64,000 nt of DNA from Ascidiaceihabitans sp023955215 (GCA_943788345.1 CALSPX010000015.1:62001-126000); one strand, 5' to 3'. Shown: positions 34,451-44,302, numbered from the stretch's first letter. Notes: a model not told the origin generated them from the letters alone. A program made the numbers and translations.

Positions 34451-34960
34451 ATGCGCCTATTGCGTCCCTTTGTGATTTCCGTTTTGATGGTGTCTTTGAC
34501 AGCCTGTGCCAATACGGGACTTCGTAAGTTTACAGCACCAGGGAATGGTCCAGATGATTTCTTGGTAAGCCCAAGCAAACCTCTACAAGAGCCAACCAGC
34601 TATACTGCTTTGCCTGCTCCAACACCCGGTCAAACCAATCTTGTTGATGCGACACCATTGGCAGACGCCGCCGCCGCTTTGGGCGGTCGCCGTGGTGATC
34701 CAAACGCGGGTATCCCATCGCGTGATGGGGCAATCGTTGCGCACGCCAGTCGCTTTGGTGTGACCCCTAATGTGCGTGCAGAGCTGGCGGCCAAAGACGC
34801 AGCTTTCCGTAAGTCAAAGCGACGCTTCACGAAAGTTAAGATTGTAAGAGAAGATATTTACAACGAAGCATACAAGCGCCAAACACTTGATCCAAACGAG
34901 ATTGCACGCTTGTATCGCAATAGCGGCATCGCAACACCAACGGCTCCACCGTCCAACTGA
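34451..34960 (+). CDS. DUF3035 lipoprotein (BamF-like)
   Basis: This 169-residue protein has a lipoprotein signal peptide with the lipobox LTAC (cysteine at residue 18). The mature part contains the DUF3035 features FTAPGNGPDDFLVSPSKPLQEP and the C-terminal DAAFRKSKRRFTKVKIV. Alphaproteobacterial proteins of this family have been linked to the outer-membrane barrel assembly machine as BamF; that role is taken from memory and not shown here. The start ATG 34451 gives the signal peptide; longer in-frame starts lie over the end of lspA. Confidence 0.82.
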   Translation: MRLLRPFVISVLMVSLTACANTGLRKFTAPGNGPDDFLVSPSKPLQEPTSYTALPAPTPGQTNLVDATPLADAAAALGGRRGDPNAGIPSRDGAIVAHASRFGVTPNVRAELAAKDAAFRKSKRRFTKVKIVREDIYNEAYKRQTLDPNEIARLYRNSGIATPTAPPSN

Positions 34961-35054
34961 TCCCAACGCCTCACGTTCTTGCGACCTCTATTGAAAACGG
35001 GTGCGTCGGGCATATCTTTTTGGGACAAGATTTGACCCAACTGAAGGATCACTT

Positions 35055-36395
35055 ATGACTCGAATGCGCGCCTTTTTGGCAACGCTTATGCTGTCGACGC
35101 CACTTTCAGTGATGGCGGCCGAAGATCCCGTTACGACATTTGTTCTAGATAACGGAATGCAGGTTATTGTTGTTGAGGATCACCGTGCGCCAGTTGTGCA
35201 GCACATGGTATGGTATCGCGCTGGGTCAGCGGATGAACCCAAAGGAGCATCTGGTGTTGCGCACTTTCTGGAACATCTTTTGTTCAAGGCGACTGACAAA
35301 TTAGAAGCGGGTGAATTTTCGGCCATCGTTTCCGCCAACGGTGGCAATGACAACGCGTTCACTAGCTATGATTACACAGCCTACTATCAACGTATTGCCG
35401 CGGACCGTCTTGAGCTGATGATGGGCATGGAGAGTGACCGGATGCGCAATATCCGTCTTACCCCCGCCAATATTGAAACAGAGCGCGATGTGATTATCGA
35501 AGAACGCAACCAGCGGACTGAGAATAGCGCCAGTGCTTTGTTCTCGGAACAGTTGCGTGCGGTACAATATCACAATCATCGTTACGGTGTGCCCGTCATT
35601 GGTTGGATGCACGAAATGGAAACGCTAGATTTGGAGGACGCGCTGTCATTCTATGAAATCTACTATTCCCCAAACAACGCTATCCTAGTTGTTTCTGGTG
35701 ACGTGACCCCAGAAGGGGTGCGCGAATTAGCTGAAAAATATTATGGCGTTATTCCTTCCAATCCTGCCCTGCCTGAACGGTTGCGCACCGAAGAACCACC
35801 CCAAACCGCCGAGCGTCGCGTGATCTTTCGCGATGCACGTGTGGCGCAACCTTATGTAAGCCGTTCATATTTGGCTCCAGAACGGGATCAAGGTGCACAA
35901 AAAGAAGCAGCAGCATTGACTTTGCTGGCTGAAATCTTGGGTGGTGGCACGACATCATATCTGACGGAGAAGCTGCAGTTCGATACGCAGGTCGTGGTGT
36001 ATTCGTCAGTCTATTATCGTGGGACATCTTTGGATGACACGACCTTCAATATGATCGTTGTACCTGCGCCTGGTGTAACCCTTCAGGAGGCCGAGGATGC
36101 GATGGACGTCGCAGTAGCTAGCTTCATGAAGGAGGGGGTCGATCCTGTACAGCTAGAACGTTTGAAGAAACAGCTTCGCGCACAGCAGATTTACGCACGC
36201 GACAACGTTGACGGGATCGCACAACGCTATGGATCTGCTTTGACCACTGGATTGACCGTAGAAGACGTTCAAGCATGGCCTGAAATTTTGCAAGCGATCA
36301 CGCCTGAAGAAATCATGGCGGCCGCCAAAAAGGTGATTATTCCAGAGACCTCAGTTACGGGATGGTTGATGAAAGAACAGGAGCAAGGCCAATGA
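35055..36395 (+). CDS. M16 family zinc peptidase, catalytic member of a pair
   Basis: This 446-residue protein has a signal peptide (cut near residue 22, VMAAED). The inverted zinc motif is HFLEHLLF near residue 66, with the third ligand glutamate about 75 residues further (IIEERNQRTE). It also has the C-terminal R/Y region of M16B enzymes (YLAPERDQG). It is likely a periplasmic or membrane-bound pitrilysin-type protease working with the next gene product, which lacks the zinc motif. ATG 35055 follows AAGGATCACTT. The stop overlaps the next start by 4 nt. Confidence 0.92.
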   Translation: MTRMRAFLATLMLSTPLSVMAAEDPVTTFVLDNGMQVIVVEDHRAPVVQHMVWYRAGSADEPKGASGVAHFLEHLLFKATDKLEAGEFSAIVSANGGNDNAFTSYDYTAYYQRIAADRLELMMGMESDRMRNIRLTPANIETERDVIIEERNQRTENSASALFSEQLRAVQYHNHRYGVPVIGWMHEMETLDLEDALSFYEIYYSPNNAILVVSGDVTPEGVRELAEKYYGVIPSNPALPERLRTEEPPQTAERRVIFRDARVAQPYVSRSYLAPERDQGAQKEAAALTLLAEILGGGTTSYLTEKLQFDTQVVVYSSVYYRGTSLDDTTFNMIVVPAPGVTLQEAEDAMDVAVASFMKEGVDPVQLERLKKQLRAQQIYARDNVDGIAQRYGSALTTGLTVEDVQAWPEILQAITPEEIMAAAKKVIIPETSVTGWLMKEQEQGQ

Positions 36396-37711
36396 GAATT
36401 TTTAGCGCTGTGGTCATTAGCTTTCTGACCGTATTACCAGCACAGGCAGAAGTAAAAATTCAAGAGGTCATTTCACCGGGTGGAATTACCGCTTGGTTGG
36501 TTGAAGAACCGTCGATCCCTTTCATGGCACTTGAATTGCGGTTTCGTGGAGGTGGGTCGCTAGATCGTCCGGAAAAACGTGGCGCATTAAATCTAATGAC
36601 TGGGTTATTGGAAGAGGGCGCTGGGGACTTAGACTCGCGTGGCTTTGCCCGTGCCGTTGAAGATTTGGCAGCTAGTTTTTCTTATAATCTAAATTCGGAT
36701 TCCTTGTCTGTTTCAGCAAGATTTTTGTCTGAAAACCGAGACGATGCAATTGCACTTTTACGTTCATCTATTGTTGATCCAAATTTTAACGAACCTGATA
36801 TCGAACGGGTGCGTGGGCAGGTTTTTGCAGGTTTGTTGTCGGACACTACTGATCCTGATGCAATCGTGGGCGCTGCGTTCAATCGAATGACGTTTGGAGA
36901 CCACCCCTATGCAACTGATTTGTCCGGAACCAACGAAAGTGTAGCTGCATTGACCCGAGAGGATCTGGTAAATGCGCATGGCGATATCTTTGCAAAAGAT
37001 CGTCTGTATGTCGGTGCGGTTGGAGATATTACACCTGCTGAGCTGGGCATACTCGTGGACGAGCTGTTGGGTGATTTACCTGAAGCCGGTGCCCCCGAAC
37101 CACAGGCCGCTGAGGTAACAATAGAGGGTGGCGTAACAGTCGTGGATTTTGACACGCCGCAATCTGTCGCCTTGTTCGGACACAAAGGGATTGGCCTAGA
37201 AGACCCTGACTACTTCGTCGCGACAATTCTCAATCATGTCTTGGGCGGCGGCTCCTTTGAGAGCCGTCTTATGAACGAAGTGCGTGAAAAACGTGGCCTA
37301 ACCTATGGGGTCAGCACGTTCCTTGTGCCACGTGATCACGCGGCAACCTATCAGGGGCAAGTTGCATCAGCCAATGATCGTATTGCAGAAGCCATTTCAG
37401 TGATCCGCGACGAGTGGTCGAAGGCAGCTGAAAAGGGTGTGACAGCTGAAGAGCTACGCAATGCCAAGCCTTATATTACTGGTGCCTATCCACTGCGGTT
37501 TGATGGGAATGCACCCATCGCGCGGATCATGGTCGGGATGCAGATGATCGGCTTTCCAATTGATTACATTGCGACCCGCAACGACAAGGTCGAGGCCGTG
37601 ACATTGGAAGACGTCAATCGTGTTGCAGCTGAGCTGTTAGATGCGGATGGATTGCATTTCGTGGTTGTTGGTAAGCCAGTTGGCTTAGCGACAGGTCCAT
37701 TGCCTGAATAA
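36392..37711 (+). CDS. M16 family peptidase-like protein, non-catalytic partner
   Basis: This 439-residue protein has a signal peptide (residues 1-19, ...LPAQA) and the M16 fold. The position of HxxEH reads RGALNLMTGLLEEG, so zinc ligands are missing. The C-terminal half keeps the substrate-contacting pattern (LNHVLGGGSFESRLMNEVREKRGLTYGV), which is typical of the inactive beta-type subunit of M16B heterodimers. It overlaps the catalytic gene by 4 nt, as expected for a stoichiometric pair. A convergent terminator follows. Confidence 0.92.
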   Translation: MRIFSAVVISFLTVLPAQAEVKIQEVISPGGITAWLVEEPSIPFMALELRFRGGGSLDRPEKRGALNLMTGLLEEGAGDLDSRGFARAVEDLAASFSYNLNSDSLSVSARFLSENRDDAIALLRSSIVDPNFNEPDIERVRGQVFAGLLSDTTDPDAIVGAAFNRMTFGDHPYATDLSGTNESVAALTREDLVNAHGDIFAKDRLYVGAVGDITPAELGILVDELLGDLPEAGAPEPQAAEVTIEGGVTVVDFDTPQSVALFGHKGIGLEDPDYFVATILNHVLGGGSFESRLMNEVREKRGLTYGVSTFLVPRDHAATYQGQVASANDRIAEAISVIRDEWSKAAEKGVTAEELRNAKPYITGAYPLRFDGNAPIARIMVGMQMIGFPIDYIATRNDKVEAVTLEDVNRVAAELLDADGLHFVVVGKPVGLATGPLPE

Positions 37712-37717
37712 AAAATA

Positions 37718-37741
37718 GCGCCCGGCATCGCTGCTGGGCGC
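37718..37741 (-). terminator. Terminator of the ALDH16 gene, between convergent genes
   Basis: GCGCCCGGCA (37718-37727) pairs with TGCTGGGCGC (37732-37741) over 10 bp with one G-U pair and a 4-nt loop. On the minus strand the stem is followed by TATTTTTTATT, so it serves the aldehyde dehydrogenase gene; the plus side has no T run. Confidence 0.8.
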
Positions 37742-37747
37742 AAAAAA

Positions 37748-40090
37748 TTATTCGCCGTATGGGATCCAGATGTTTTTGATCTCTGTCGCGGCAACAAGGA
37801 ATTCTTTTCCTTCACCCGCGGATGACAACCAACCACGGGCTTGCCCGTTGTTCACCCATGTGCGTTTGACGTTTGTCGCGCTACCAGCTTCAATGTCTTT
37901 GCTCAGATCAGACCCTGAGAAGGACCAAACCGCATTGATGTCCATGTGTTCTGCCATCGTTTTTGCGACATCAATATGCGCGCCGGTGAGGATATTAACG
38001 ACACCACCTGGCACGTCTGAGGTGTCGAGTACTTGGAAGAAGTCTGTGGCGATCAATGGAAACGCCTCTGATGCACTCAGGATCACACGGTTGCCCATCG
38101 CGATGGCCGGGGCCATGAGCGATATAAGACCGAGCAAAGGTGCAGTGTCCGGGCATAGCGCTGCGATGACGCCTACGGGTTCCTTCATGGCCAGTGCTGT
38201 ACCGCGCATCGGAACGCCGTGCACTTGGCCGTCGTATTTGTCCGCCCATGCTGCATAGGTGAATAGACGACTGATGGACGCCTCGACCTCTTTTTGGCCA
38301 CCGTTGCCACCTTGTAGGGTGTTTAGGCGATCAGCGAATTCCTTTGCCCGCGCGCTTAGGTTTTCAGCAATGAAGTACAGAATCTGCGCACGCAAATGGC
38401 CTGTGGTTTTTGACCATCCCTTCACTGTGTTTGCAGCTTCTACAGCGTTTCGAACATCTTTGCGGGATGCGTTTGAAGCATGGCCAACCAGTTTTCCAGA
38501 TTTGGCGAAGACTGCGGTAGAATAGCCGCTGTCAGGACGCGCTTGTTTGCCGCCGATGTACAGTTTTGCTGTTCGATCCAAATCTTCCGTGGTCCCTTTG
38601 TTACCTTCAAAGGCTGCGATCGGTTTCAATGGCTTCGTTTGGCCCTTGGCTTTGGTGTAGGCGCTTAGACCTTCCCAGCCACCTTCGCGGCCAACACCGC
38701 TTTCGCGCACACCGCCAAAGCCGGCAGCAGCGTCAAACATGTTGGTGCCGTTGATCCAGACAACGCCAGCGGCAAGCTTTGGTGCAATGTCGAGCGCAAG
38801 GTTAATGTTCTCACTCCAAACCGTTGCGGCCAATCCGTAGCGCGTGTTGTTGGCGACTTCGACAGCTTCCGCAGGTGTGCGGAACGTTGTGGCGCATAAG
38901 ACAGGACCAAAGATTTCTTCCTGCATCAGCGTGTCAGCTGGATGAAGACCAGTGATCAATGTCGGTGGATAGAACAGGCCATGCTCAGGCAATGCAGCAC
39001 TTGATCGGTGCATAGTTCCAGCGGTGTTTTCAGCAACCATGCGGATTATTGTATCAAGCTGTGATTGATCGACGATAGCACCGACATCGATTGACTTATC
39101 CAGTGGGCTCCCTATGCGCAGTTTGTCCATGCGGACTTTGAGCTTGGCATAGAAGGTTTCTGCAATCGGTTCTTGAACCAATAGACGTGAACCTGCGCAG
39201 CACACTTGCCCTTGATTGAACCAAATGGCGTCAACCAATCCCTCAACGGCTGAATCCAGATCTGCGTCGTCAAATACGATGTAGGGCGACTTGCCGCCCA
39301 GCTCTAGCGTTAGTGCCTTGCCCGACCCTGCAGTGGCTTTGCGGATCTGTTTGCCAACTGCTGTCGAGCCAGTGAACGCAATCTTATCGACATCAGCGGC
39401 GACAATCATTTCGCCCACAGTGCCATCGCCTGTCACGATGTTTACAACCCCATCGGGCACACCGGCTTGTTTGCAGATGTCCGCAAACAACAAAGCTGTA
39501 AGTGATGTGTATTCTGCGGGTTTCAAAACAACTGTATTACCCATCGCCAAAGCAGGTGCGATTTTCCATGACAACATGAGCAGTGGGAAGTTCCATGGAA
39601 CGATTTGACCGCACACACCCAAGGCTTCGCGGTCAGGCAATTCACTATCCATCAATTGGGCCATACCAGCGTGATAATAGAAATGACGCTGTGCCAAAGG
39701 AATATCGATATCGCGGCTTTCGCGGATAGGTTTGCCGTTGTCTAATGTTTCGAGCACGGCAAACAAACGGCTGTGTTTTTGCAACAGACGGGCGATAGCG
39801 TACAAGACGCGCGCGCGGCCATGCCCACCCAGCGCCGCCCATTTCGGCTGTGCTTTGCGCGCGGCTGAAACAGCCAAATCTACATCTGCTTGTGTCGCTT
39901 GGCTGATGGTTGCCAATATGTTACCATTCGCAGGGTTCTTGCTATCAAAACCCTCGCGCGCTGCGGTGAATGACCCATCGATGAAATGGCCAAACTTTCC
40001 ACCTTGGTCGACAATCCAAGCCAACGCCTCAGCTGCATTTTCAGGGGCTGTGCCGTAGTCCATGCTTTGGAAGATATCTTTGACGGTCAT
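37748..40090 (-). CDS. ALDH16-type two-domain aldehyde dehydrogenase
   Basis: This 780-residue protein consists of one complete aldehyde dehydrogenase and a second, shorter domain. The first domain (about residues 20-480) has the NAD-binding LTLELGGKSPYIVFDDADL and the catalytic cysteine in FNQGQVCCAGSRLL. From about residue 510 (KLYIGGKQARPDSG) a second dehydrogenase-like domain begins, which has no catalytic cysteine loop and ends in WSFSGSDL... WIPYGE. That is the ALDH16 architecture, described from bacteria including the roseobacter Loktanella. ATG 40090 gives MTVKDIFQSMDYG. It is next to deoC, so it may oxidise acetaldehyde or another aldehyde from deoxyribose breakdown. Confidence 0.9.
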   Translation of the reverse strand: MTVKDIFQSMDYGTAPENAAEALAWIVDQGGKFGHFIDGSFTAAREGFDSKNPANGNILATISQATQADVDLAVSAARKAQPKWAALGGHGRARVLYAIARLLQKHSRLFAVLETLDNGKPIRESRDIDIPLAQRHFYYHAGMAQLMDSELPDREALGVCGQIVPWNFPLLMLSWKIAPALAMGNTVVLKPAEYTSLTALLFADICKQAGVPDGVVNIVTGDGTVGEMIVAADVDKIAFTGSTAVGKQIRKATAGSGKALTLELGGKSPYIVFDDADLDSAVEGLVDAIWFNQGQVCCAGSRLLVQEPIAETFYAKLKVRMDKLRIGSPLDKSIDVGAIVDQSQLDTIIRMVAENTAGTMHRSSAALPEHGLFYPPTLITGLHPADTLMQEEIFGPVLCATTFRTPAEAVEVANNTRYGLAATVWSENINLALDIAPKLAAGVVWINGTNMFDAAAGFGGVRESGVGREGGWEGLSAYTKAKGQTKPLKPIAAFEGNKGTTEDLDRTAKLYIGGKQARPDSGYSTAVFAKSGKLVGHASNASRKDVRNAVEAANTVKGWSKTTGHLRAQILYFIAENLSARAKEFADRLNTLQGGNGGQKEVEASISRLFTYAAWADKYDGQVHGVPMRGTALAMKEPVGVIAALCPDTAPLLGLISLMAPAIAMGNRVILSASEAFPLIATDFFQVLDTSDVPGGVVNILTGAHIDVAKTMAEHMDINAVWSFSGSDLSKDIEAGSATNVKRTWVNNGQARGWLSSAGEGKEFLVAATEIKNIWIPYGE

Positions 40091-40138
40091 GATTAGGGTC
40101 TTTCTGTCAGATGTCGTGGAAGGCAAAGTATGGGCGGG

Positions 40139-41155
40139 TTAACCCATTGGATTTCTATGGCTGGCGGAATATGCGCCGGTCAGGTGATGTTCCAATTGGC
40201 GTTCAATATCCCCTAACAAGGAAGAAGCGCCAAAACGGAATAGGTCAGGCTGAAGCCAGCGATCCCCCAACTCTTCTTTCATCAAGGCGAGGTAGGTAAT
40301 CGCATCTTTCGCTTTTGAAATGCCGCCCGCGGGTTTGTAGCCAATGCGATAACCGGTTCGTTCAAAATAGTCGCGAATGGCACGGATCATAACCAGCGTC
40401 ACAGGTAGGGTCGCATTGACGCTTTCCTTGCCCGTTGATGTTTTAATGAAGTCGGCACCAGCCATCATACACACCAGCGAGGCGCGCGCGACATTGCGCA
40501 GTGAACCCAGTTCGCCGGTTGCTAAGATCGCCTTAACGTGGGCGTCACCGCAGGCTTCGCGCATTGCTTTCATTTCGTCGTATAGCTTTTGCCAATCGCC
40601 TGTCAGTACGTGACGGCGCGAGATGACGATGTCGATTTCCCTAGCGCCCGCTGCAACGCTTTCTTTGATTTCTTGGATGCGTAGGTGAAGTGGTGACAGC
40701 CCTGCGGGGAAGCCAGTTGAAACGGCTGCGACTGGAATGTTCGTTCCTACAAGTGAACGAACAGCGGCTGGAATCATCTCGTGATACACACATACAGCTC
40801 CGGTCGTCAGTCCAGTCATTTCAAGTTGCGCGAGGACACCAGCATTTACAGGCTGACGAGCTTTAGCACACAAACGACCAACGCGCATTTCGGTGTCATC
40901 ACCAGACAATGTCGTCAGGTCAATGCAGCTGATCGCTTTCAGCAACCAAGCAGCCTGATGTTCTTTTTTGACAGAACGGCGAGCCGGCAAAGAGGCGCAT
41001 CGCCGTTCAATGGCTGAGGTGTTCGCTTGTACACGTGCAACCCAATCCAAATCCAAGTCCATTCCCGGATTTCTTGGCTCAGTGACCTGAGGCAATTGCG
41101 CGACGTGTTGGTCGGCGGTCTTATTGGATGTTTGTTCGGCTAGTGGATTGTGCAT
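40139..41155 (-). CDS. deoC: Deoxyribose-phosphate aldolase (long form)
   Basis: This 338-residue class I aldolase splits deoxyribose 5-phosphate into glyceraldehyde 3-phosphate and acetaldehyde. The Schiff-base lysine is in ADFIKTSTGKESVNATL, and VKAILATGELG carries the second active-site lysine. It has an N-terminal extension of about 80 residues compared with short bacterial DeoC, like eukaryotic-type enzymes. The start is taken at ATG 41155 after GAGGT; an ATG four codons upstream is also possible. The ALDH16 gene follows 48 bp downstream on the same strand and could take the aldehyde product. Confidence 0.93.
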   Translation of the reverse strand: MHNPLAEQTSNKTADQHVAQLPQVTEPRNPGMDLDLDWVARVQANTSAIERRCASLPARRSVKKEHQAAWLLKAISCIDLTTLSGDDTEMRVGRLCAKARQPVNAGVLAQLEMTGLTTGAVCVYHEMIPAAVRSLVGTNIPVAAVSTGFPAGLSPLHLRIQEIKESVAAGAREIDIVISRRHVLTGDWQKLYDEMKAMREACGDAHVKAILATGELGSLRNVARASLVCMMAGADFIKTSTGKESVNATLPVTLVMIRAIRDYFERTGYRIGYKPAGGISKAKDAITYLALMKEELGDRWLQPDLFRFGASSLLGDIERQLEHHLTGAYSASHRNPMG

Positions 41156-41426
41156 TGGGCACCTCATTGCGCAGTTGCAGCATTCGAAGGTTGCATGGGA
41201 TCACGACAAAGGCAAGCGCGGGTTGATGATGATGTCAGGCAATTTATGGCGGGAGAGGAAAGACAATCGTATAAAAATTGAAAGTTCGGTTTATTTGTTT
41301 AATTTCGGTGCGTTAGGTTTTTCAGGGATTTCTTGATGTTAGTTTTTTCTTGCCCGAAGTCCCTATGTGCCACCATACTTCCGCTTAGCCGCACTTAAGA
41401 CGGCGTTTACTCAGGGATGGTACGAA

Positions 41427-42743
41427 ATGACTGATTCAACAGGGTCCTACTCAGACCCAAATCAAACACCACCATTGGCACAAGCCGTGCCACTTGGTTT
41501 GCAACATGTATTGGCGATGTTCGCGAGTAACGTGACACCTTCAATTATCGTTGCTGGCGCAGCAGGTCTTGCATTCGGCAGCGCAGAACAAATTTATCTT
41601 ATCCAAATGGCGATGCTCTTCGCTGGTATTGCAACATTGTTCCAAACTGTTGGTATTGGCCCTATTGGTGCGCGTCTTCCAATCATGCAGGGTACCAGCT
41701 TTGCGTTCGTTGGTGTTTTGGCTGGAATCGCTGCGACACAAGGTTTGAGCGTCGCTTTGACTGCATGTCTTATTGGTGGCCTCATCCACTTCGCCCTTGG
41801 TTCAGTAATCAAGAACTTGCGCTGGATGTTCCCGCCGTTGATCACTGGTTTGGTAATCTTGGCAATTGGCCTTTATCTGATCCCAGTTGCGATTAAATAT
41901 GCAGCCGGTGGTGCCGCAGATTTCCAAATGGCATCTGATAGCTTTGGTTCTTTGAAGCACTGGTCAGTAGCGCTTAGTGTTGTTGTTGTTGCTTTGGGTC
42001 TGAAATTCTTCACCAAAGGTGCATTGAGCAATTCCGCGATCTTGATCGGCCTTTTGGTTGGTTATGCAATCGCATTCGCGATGGGCATGGTGAATTTTGG
42101 TGCCGTTGCAAAAGCAAGCTGGATAACATCAATCAAACCACTTCCATACGGTTTTGAATTCAGCCTTGGTGCTGTTTTCGCGGTAACATTGGTTTCTATC
42201 GTTTCAGCAATTGAAACTGTAGGCGATGTTTCAGCAACAACTAAAGCTGGCGCAAATCGTGAAGCAACGGACGAAGAAATCTCTGGCGCTACATACGCCG
42301 ATGGTTTGGGTACAGCCGCTGCCGCGGTATTTGGCGGTTTGCCAAATACGTCCTTCAGCCAAAACGTAGGAATCGTTGGTATGACTGGCGTTATGAGCCG
42401 TCATGTTGTGACAATCGGTGGTATCGTTTTGATCATCTGTGGTCTTCTGCCTAAAGTCGGCGCAGTCATCGCATCTATGCCTCTTCCAGTTTTAGGTGGC
42501 GGTGTGATCGTAATGTTCGGCATGGTTGCTGCAGCAGGTTTGAACGTGCTTAGCGAAATCGACATGAACCGTCGCAACATGGTTATTATTGCCGTTTCAC
42601 TAGCTGTGGGCCTTGGTCTAAACCTTGTTCCATCCGCAGTGCAGTACGTACCAGGCGTTTGGGGCACACTGCTAACAAGCGCAGTGGCACCGACAGCGAT
42701 CTTGGCAATTGCCATGAACCTGATCTTGCCAGACGACGTTTAA
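41427..42743 (+). CDS. Nucleobase:cation symporter-2 family permease (uracil/xanthine type)
   Basis: This 438-residue membrane protein belongs to the NCS2 family. It has VPLGLQHVLAMFASNVTPSIIVAGA at the start, IGARLPIMQGTSFAFVG in the centre, the AIETVGDVSATTKAG substrate loop near residue 270, and LGGLPNTSFSQNVGI-like sequence (FGGLPNTSFSQNVG). The family brings uracil, xanthine or urate into the cell with protons. ATG 41427 follows CAGGGATGG. It lies next to the deoC unit, so a shared role in nucleoside salvage is possible. The exact base cannot be told from the sequence. Confidence 0.92.
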   Translation: MTDSTGSYSDPNQTPPLAQAVPLGLQHVLAMFASNVTPSIIVAGAAGLAFGSAEQIYLIQMAMLFAGIATLFQTVGIGPIGARLPIMQGTSFAFVGVLAGIAATQGLSVALTACLIGGLIHFALGSVIKNLRWMFPPLITGLVILAIGLYLIPVAIKYAAGGAADFQMASDSFGSLKHWSVALSVVVVALGLKFFTKGALSNSAILIGLLVGYAIAFAMGMVNFGAVAKASWITSIKPLPYGFEFSLGAVFAVTLVSIVSAIETVGDVSATTKAGANREATDEEISGATYADGLGTAAAAVFGGLPNTSFSQNVGIVGMTGVMSRHVVTIGGIVLIICGLLPKVGAVIASMPLPVLGGGVIVMFGMVAAAGLNVLSEIDMNRRNMVIIAVSLAVGLGLNLVPSAVQYVPGVWGTLLTSAVAPTAILAIAMNLILPDDV

Positions 42744-42766
42744 TACTGAATGAGACTAAATTGATG

Positions 42767-42799
42767 GGGGCAGGCGTGTTGAAACGCTTGCCCCTTTTT
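42767..42799 (+). terminator. Terminator after the NCS2 permease gene
   Basis: GGGGCAGGCGT (42767-42777) pairs with ACGCTTGCCCC (42784-42794) over 11 bp with one G-U pair and is followed by TTTTTC. It lies 23 nt after the stop codon. Confidence 0.85.
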
Positions 42800-42845
42800 C
42801 TATTTTCGTGTCCATCTTGTTGGGAAAACCAACAGAGGGTTCATC

Positions 42846-44195
42846 ATGAAAGACGACAACTTCCTTCGTGCGAATAATGCAAAGCACATGTGGCACCCGA
42901 TGGGTCATCCTGGCGAAGCAATTGAGCATGCCCCGACAATTATTGAGACCGCTGAAGGTTCAACCATCAAAGACATCGATGGGCACGAAGCGGTAGACGC
43001 TGTTGGTGGTTTATGGTGCGTTAACCTTGGCTATTCCAACGACGTTGTTAAAGACGCAATCGCCAAGCAGCTTTATGATTTGCCGTACTATTCAGCGTTT
43101 GCTGGTACTTCTAATCCTTCTGCTATTGAGGCGTCATATGCGGTGCGTGAATTTTTTGCTGAAGATGGCATGGCACGCGTGTTCTTTACATCCGGTGGAT
43201 CAGACTCGGTTGAGACGTGCTTGCGCCTTGCACGCCAGTATCACCGTATCAAAGGAGAGCCGAACCGTACAAAATTTCTTAGCCTGAAAAAGGGCTATCA
43301 CGGGACCCACTTTGGTGGTGCATCTGTAAACGGTAACAATCGTTTTCGTATCAATTACGAACCTTTGCTGCCAGGCTGTTTTCACATGCCCAGCCCATAC
43401 ACTTATCGCAATCCTTTCAATGAAACAGATTCCACAGTTTTGGCGCAGAACATTGCCGCTGCGATGGAAGACGAGATCATGTTCCAAGGCGCGGGCAGCA
43501 TTGCAGCGTTCATCATGGAGCCTATCCAAGGGGCCGGTGGTGTCATCGTGCCAAATGAGACCTTCATGCCGCTGATGCGCGAAATTTGCGATCGTCACGG
43601 CATCCTGATGATTGCGGATGAGGTGATCACAGGGTTTGGCCGTACAGGTGCATGGTCAGGCAGCCGTCATTGGGGCGTAAAGCCAGACATGATGTGTTGC
43701 GCAAAGGGGATCACATCTGGGTATTTCCCAGTGGGTGCAGCATTGATGAGCGATGCTGTCGCTGAGGTCTTTGAAAACGGTGGCGATGAGGCCGCGATTT
43801 TCCATGGCTACACCTATTCAGCACACCCTGTTGGCGCAGCTGCGGTTACGGCGTGTCTCAGTGAAACCATACGTCTGGATACAAAGACAAACGCGGCAGC
43901 TCGTGGTGCCCAATTGTTTGATGGATGCGTTGCCTTGATGGAGAAATATGACGTCGTTGGCGATGTGCGTGGTGGACACGGATTGATGACTGGAGTTGAG
44001 ATCGTGTCTGATGCGTCGGCCAAGACGCCAATGGATATGCCAACGATGAAGAAGATTCATCAAGCCACTTATGACGCAGGTGTCATGGTGCGGTTGGGTG
44101 GGAATAACATTTTGATGTCTCCACCTTTGGTGATCACGAAAGACGAAGTTGACCGTGTGCTTGCTGCATTAGATGCAGGTCTTAGCGCGATTTGA
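42846..44195 (+). CDS. Class III PLP-dependent aminotransferase (omega-transaminase type)
   Basis: This 449-residue enzyme has the class III layout. It starts with HMWHPMGHPGEAIEHAPTII, has the cofactor pocket TSGGSDSVETCLRLARQYH and DEVITGFGRTGAWSGS, and the PLP lysine stands in MMCCAKGITSGYFPVGA (near residue 286). Related enzymes move amino groups from taurine, beta-alanine, putrescine or other omega-amines to pyruvate. No neighbour tells the substrate. It is in single-gene position between a terminator and mutL. Confidence 0.9.
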   Translation: MKDDNFLRANNAKHMWHPMGHPGEAIEHAPTIIETAEGSTIKDIDGHEAVDAVGGLWCVNLGYSNDVVKDAIAKQLYDLPYYSAFAGTSNPSAIEASYAVREFFAEDGMARVFFTSGGSDSVETCLRLARQYHRIKGEPNRTKFLSLKKGYHGTHFGGASVNGNNRFRINYEPLLPGCFHMPSPYTYRNPFNETDSTVLAQNIAAAMEDEIMFQGAGSIAAFIMEPIQGAGGVIVPNETFMPLMREICDRHGILMIADEVITGFGRTGAWSGSRHWGVKPDMMCCAKGITSGYFPVGAALMSDAVAEVFENGGDEAAIFHGYTYSAHPVGAAAVTACLSETIRLDTKTNAAARGAQLFDGCVALMEKYDVVGDVRGGHGLMTGVEIVSDASAKTPMDMPTMKKIHQATYDAGVMVRLGGNNILMSPPLVITKDEVDRVLAALDAGLSAI

Positions 44196-44302
44196 TCGGG
44201 ATATTGGCCCATTAACCATTCATAAAGTTGATGGGCCAGATCCGCTTATGTGGCGACTTGGCTGCTGGCAGAATCGGCATGTTTGGTGCTAGGTATTGGG
44301 GT

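Noticed and set aside
36392..37711. The second M16 gene as a damaged protease
   Set aside because: Loss of the zinc motif is normal for the partner subunit of M16B pairs, and the frame is intact and coupled to the active gene.
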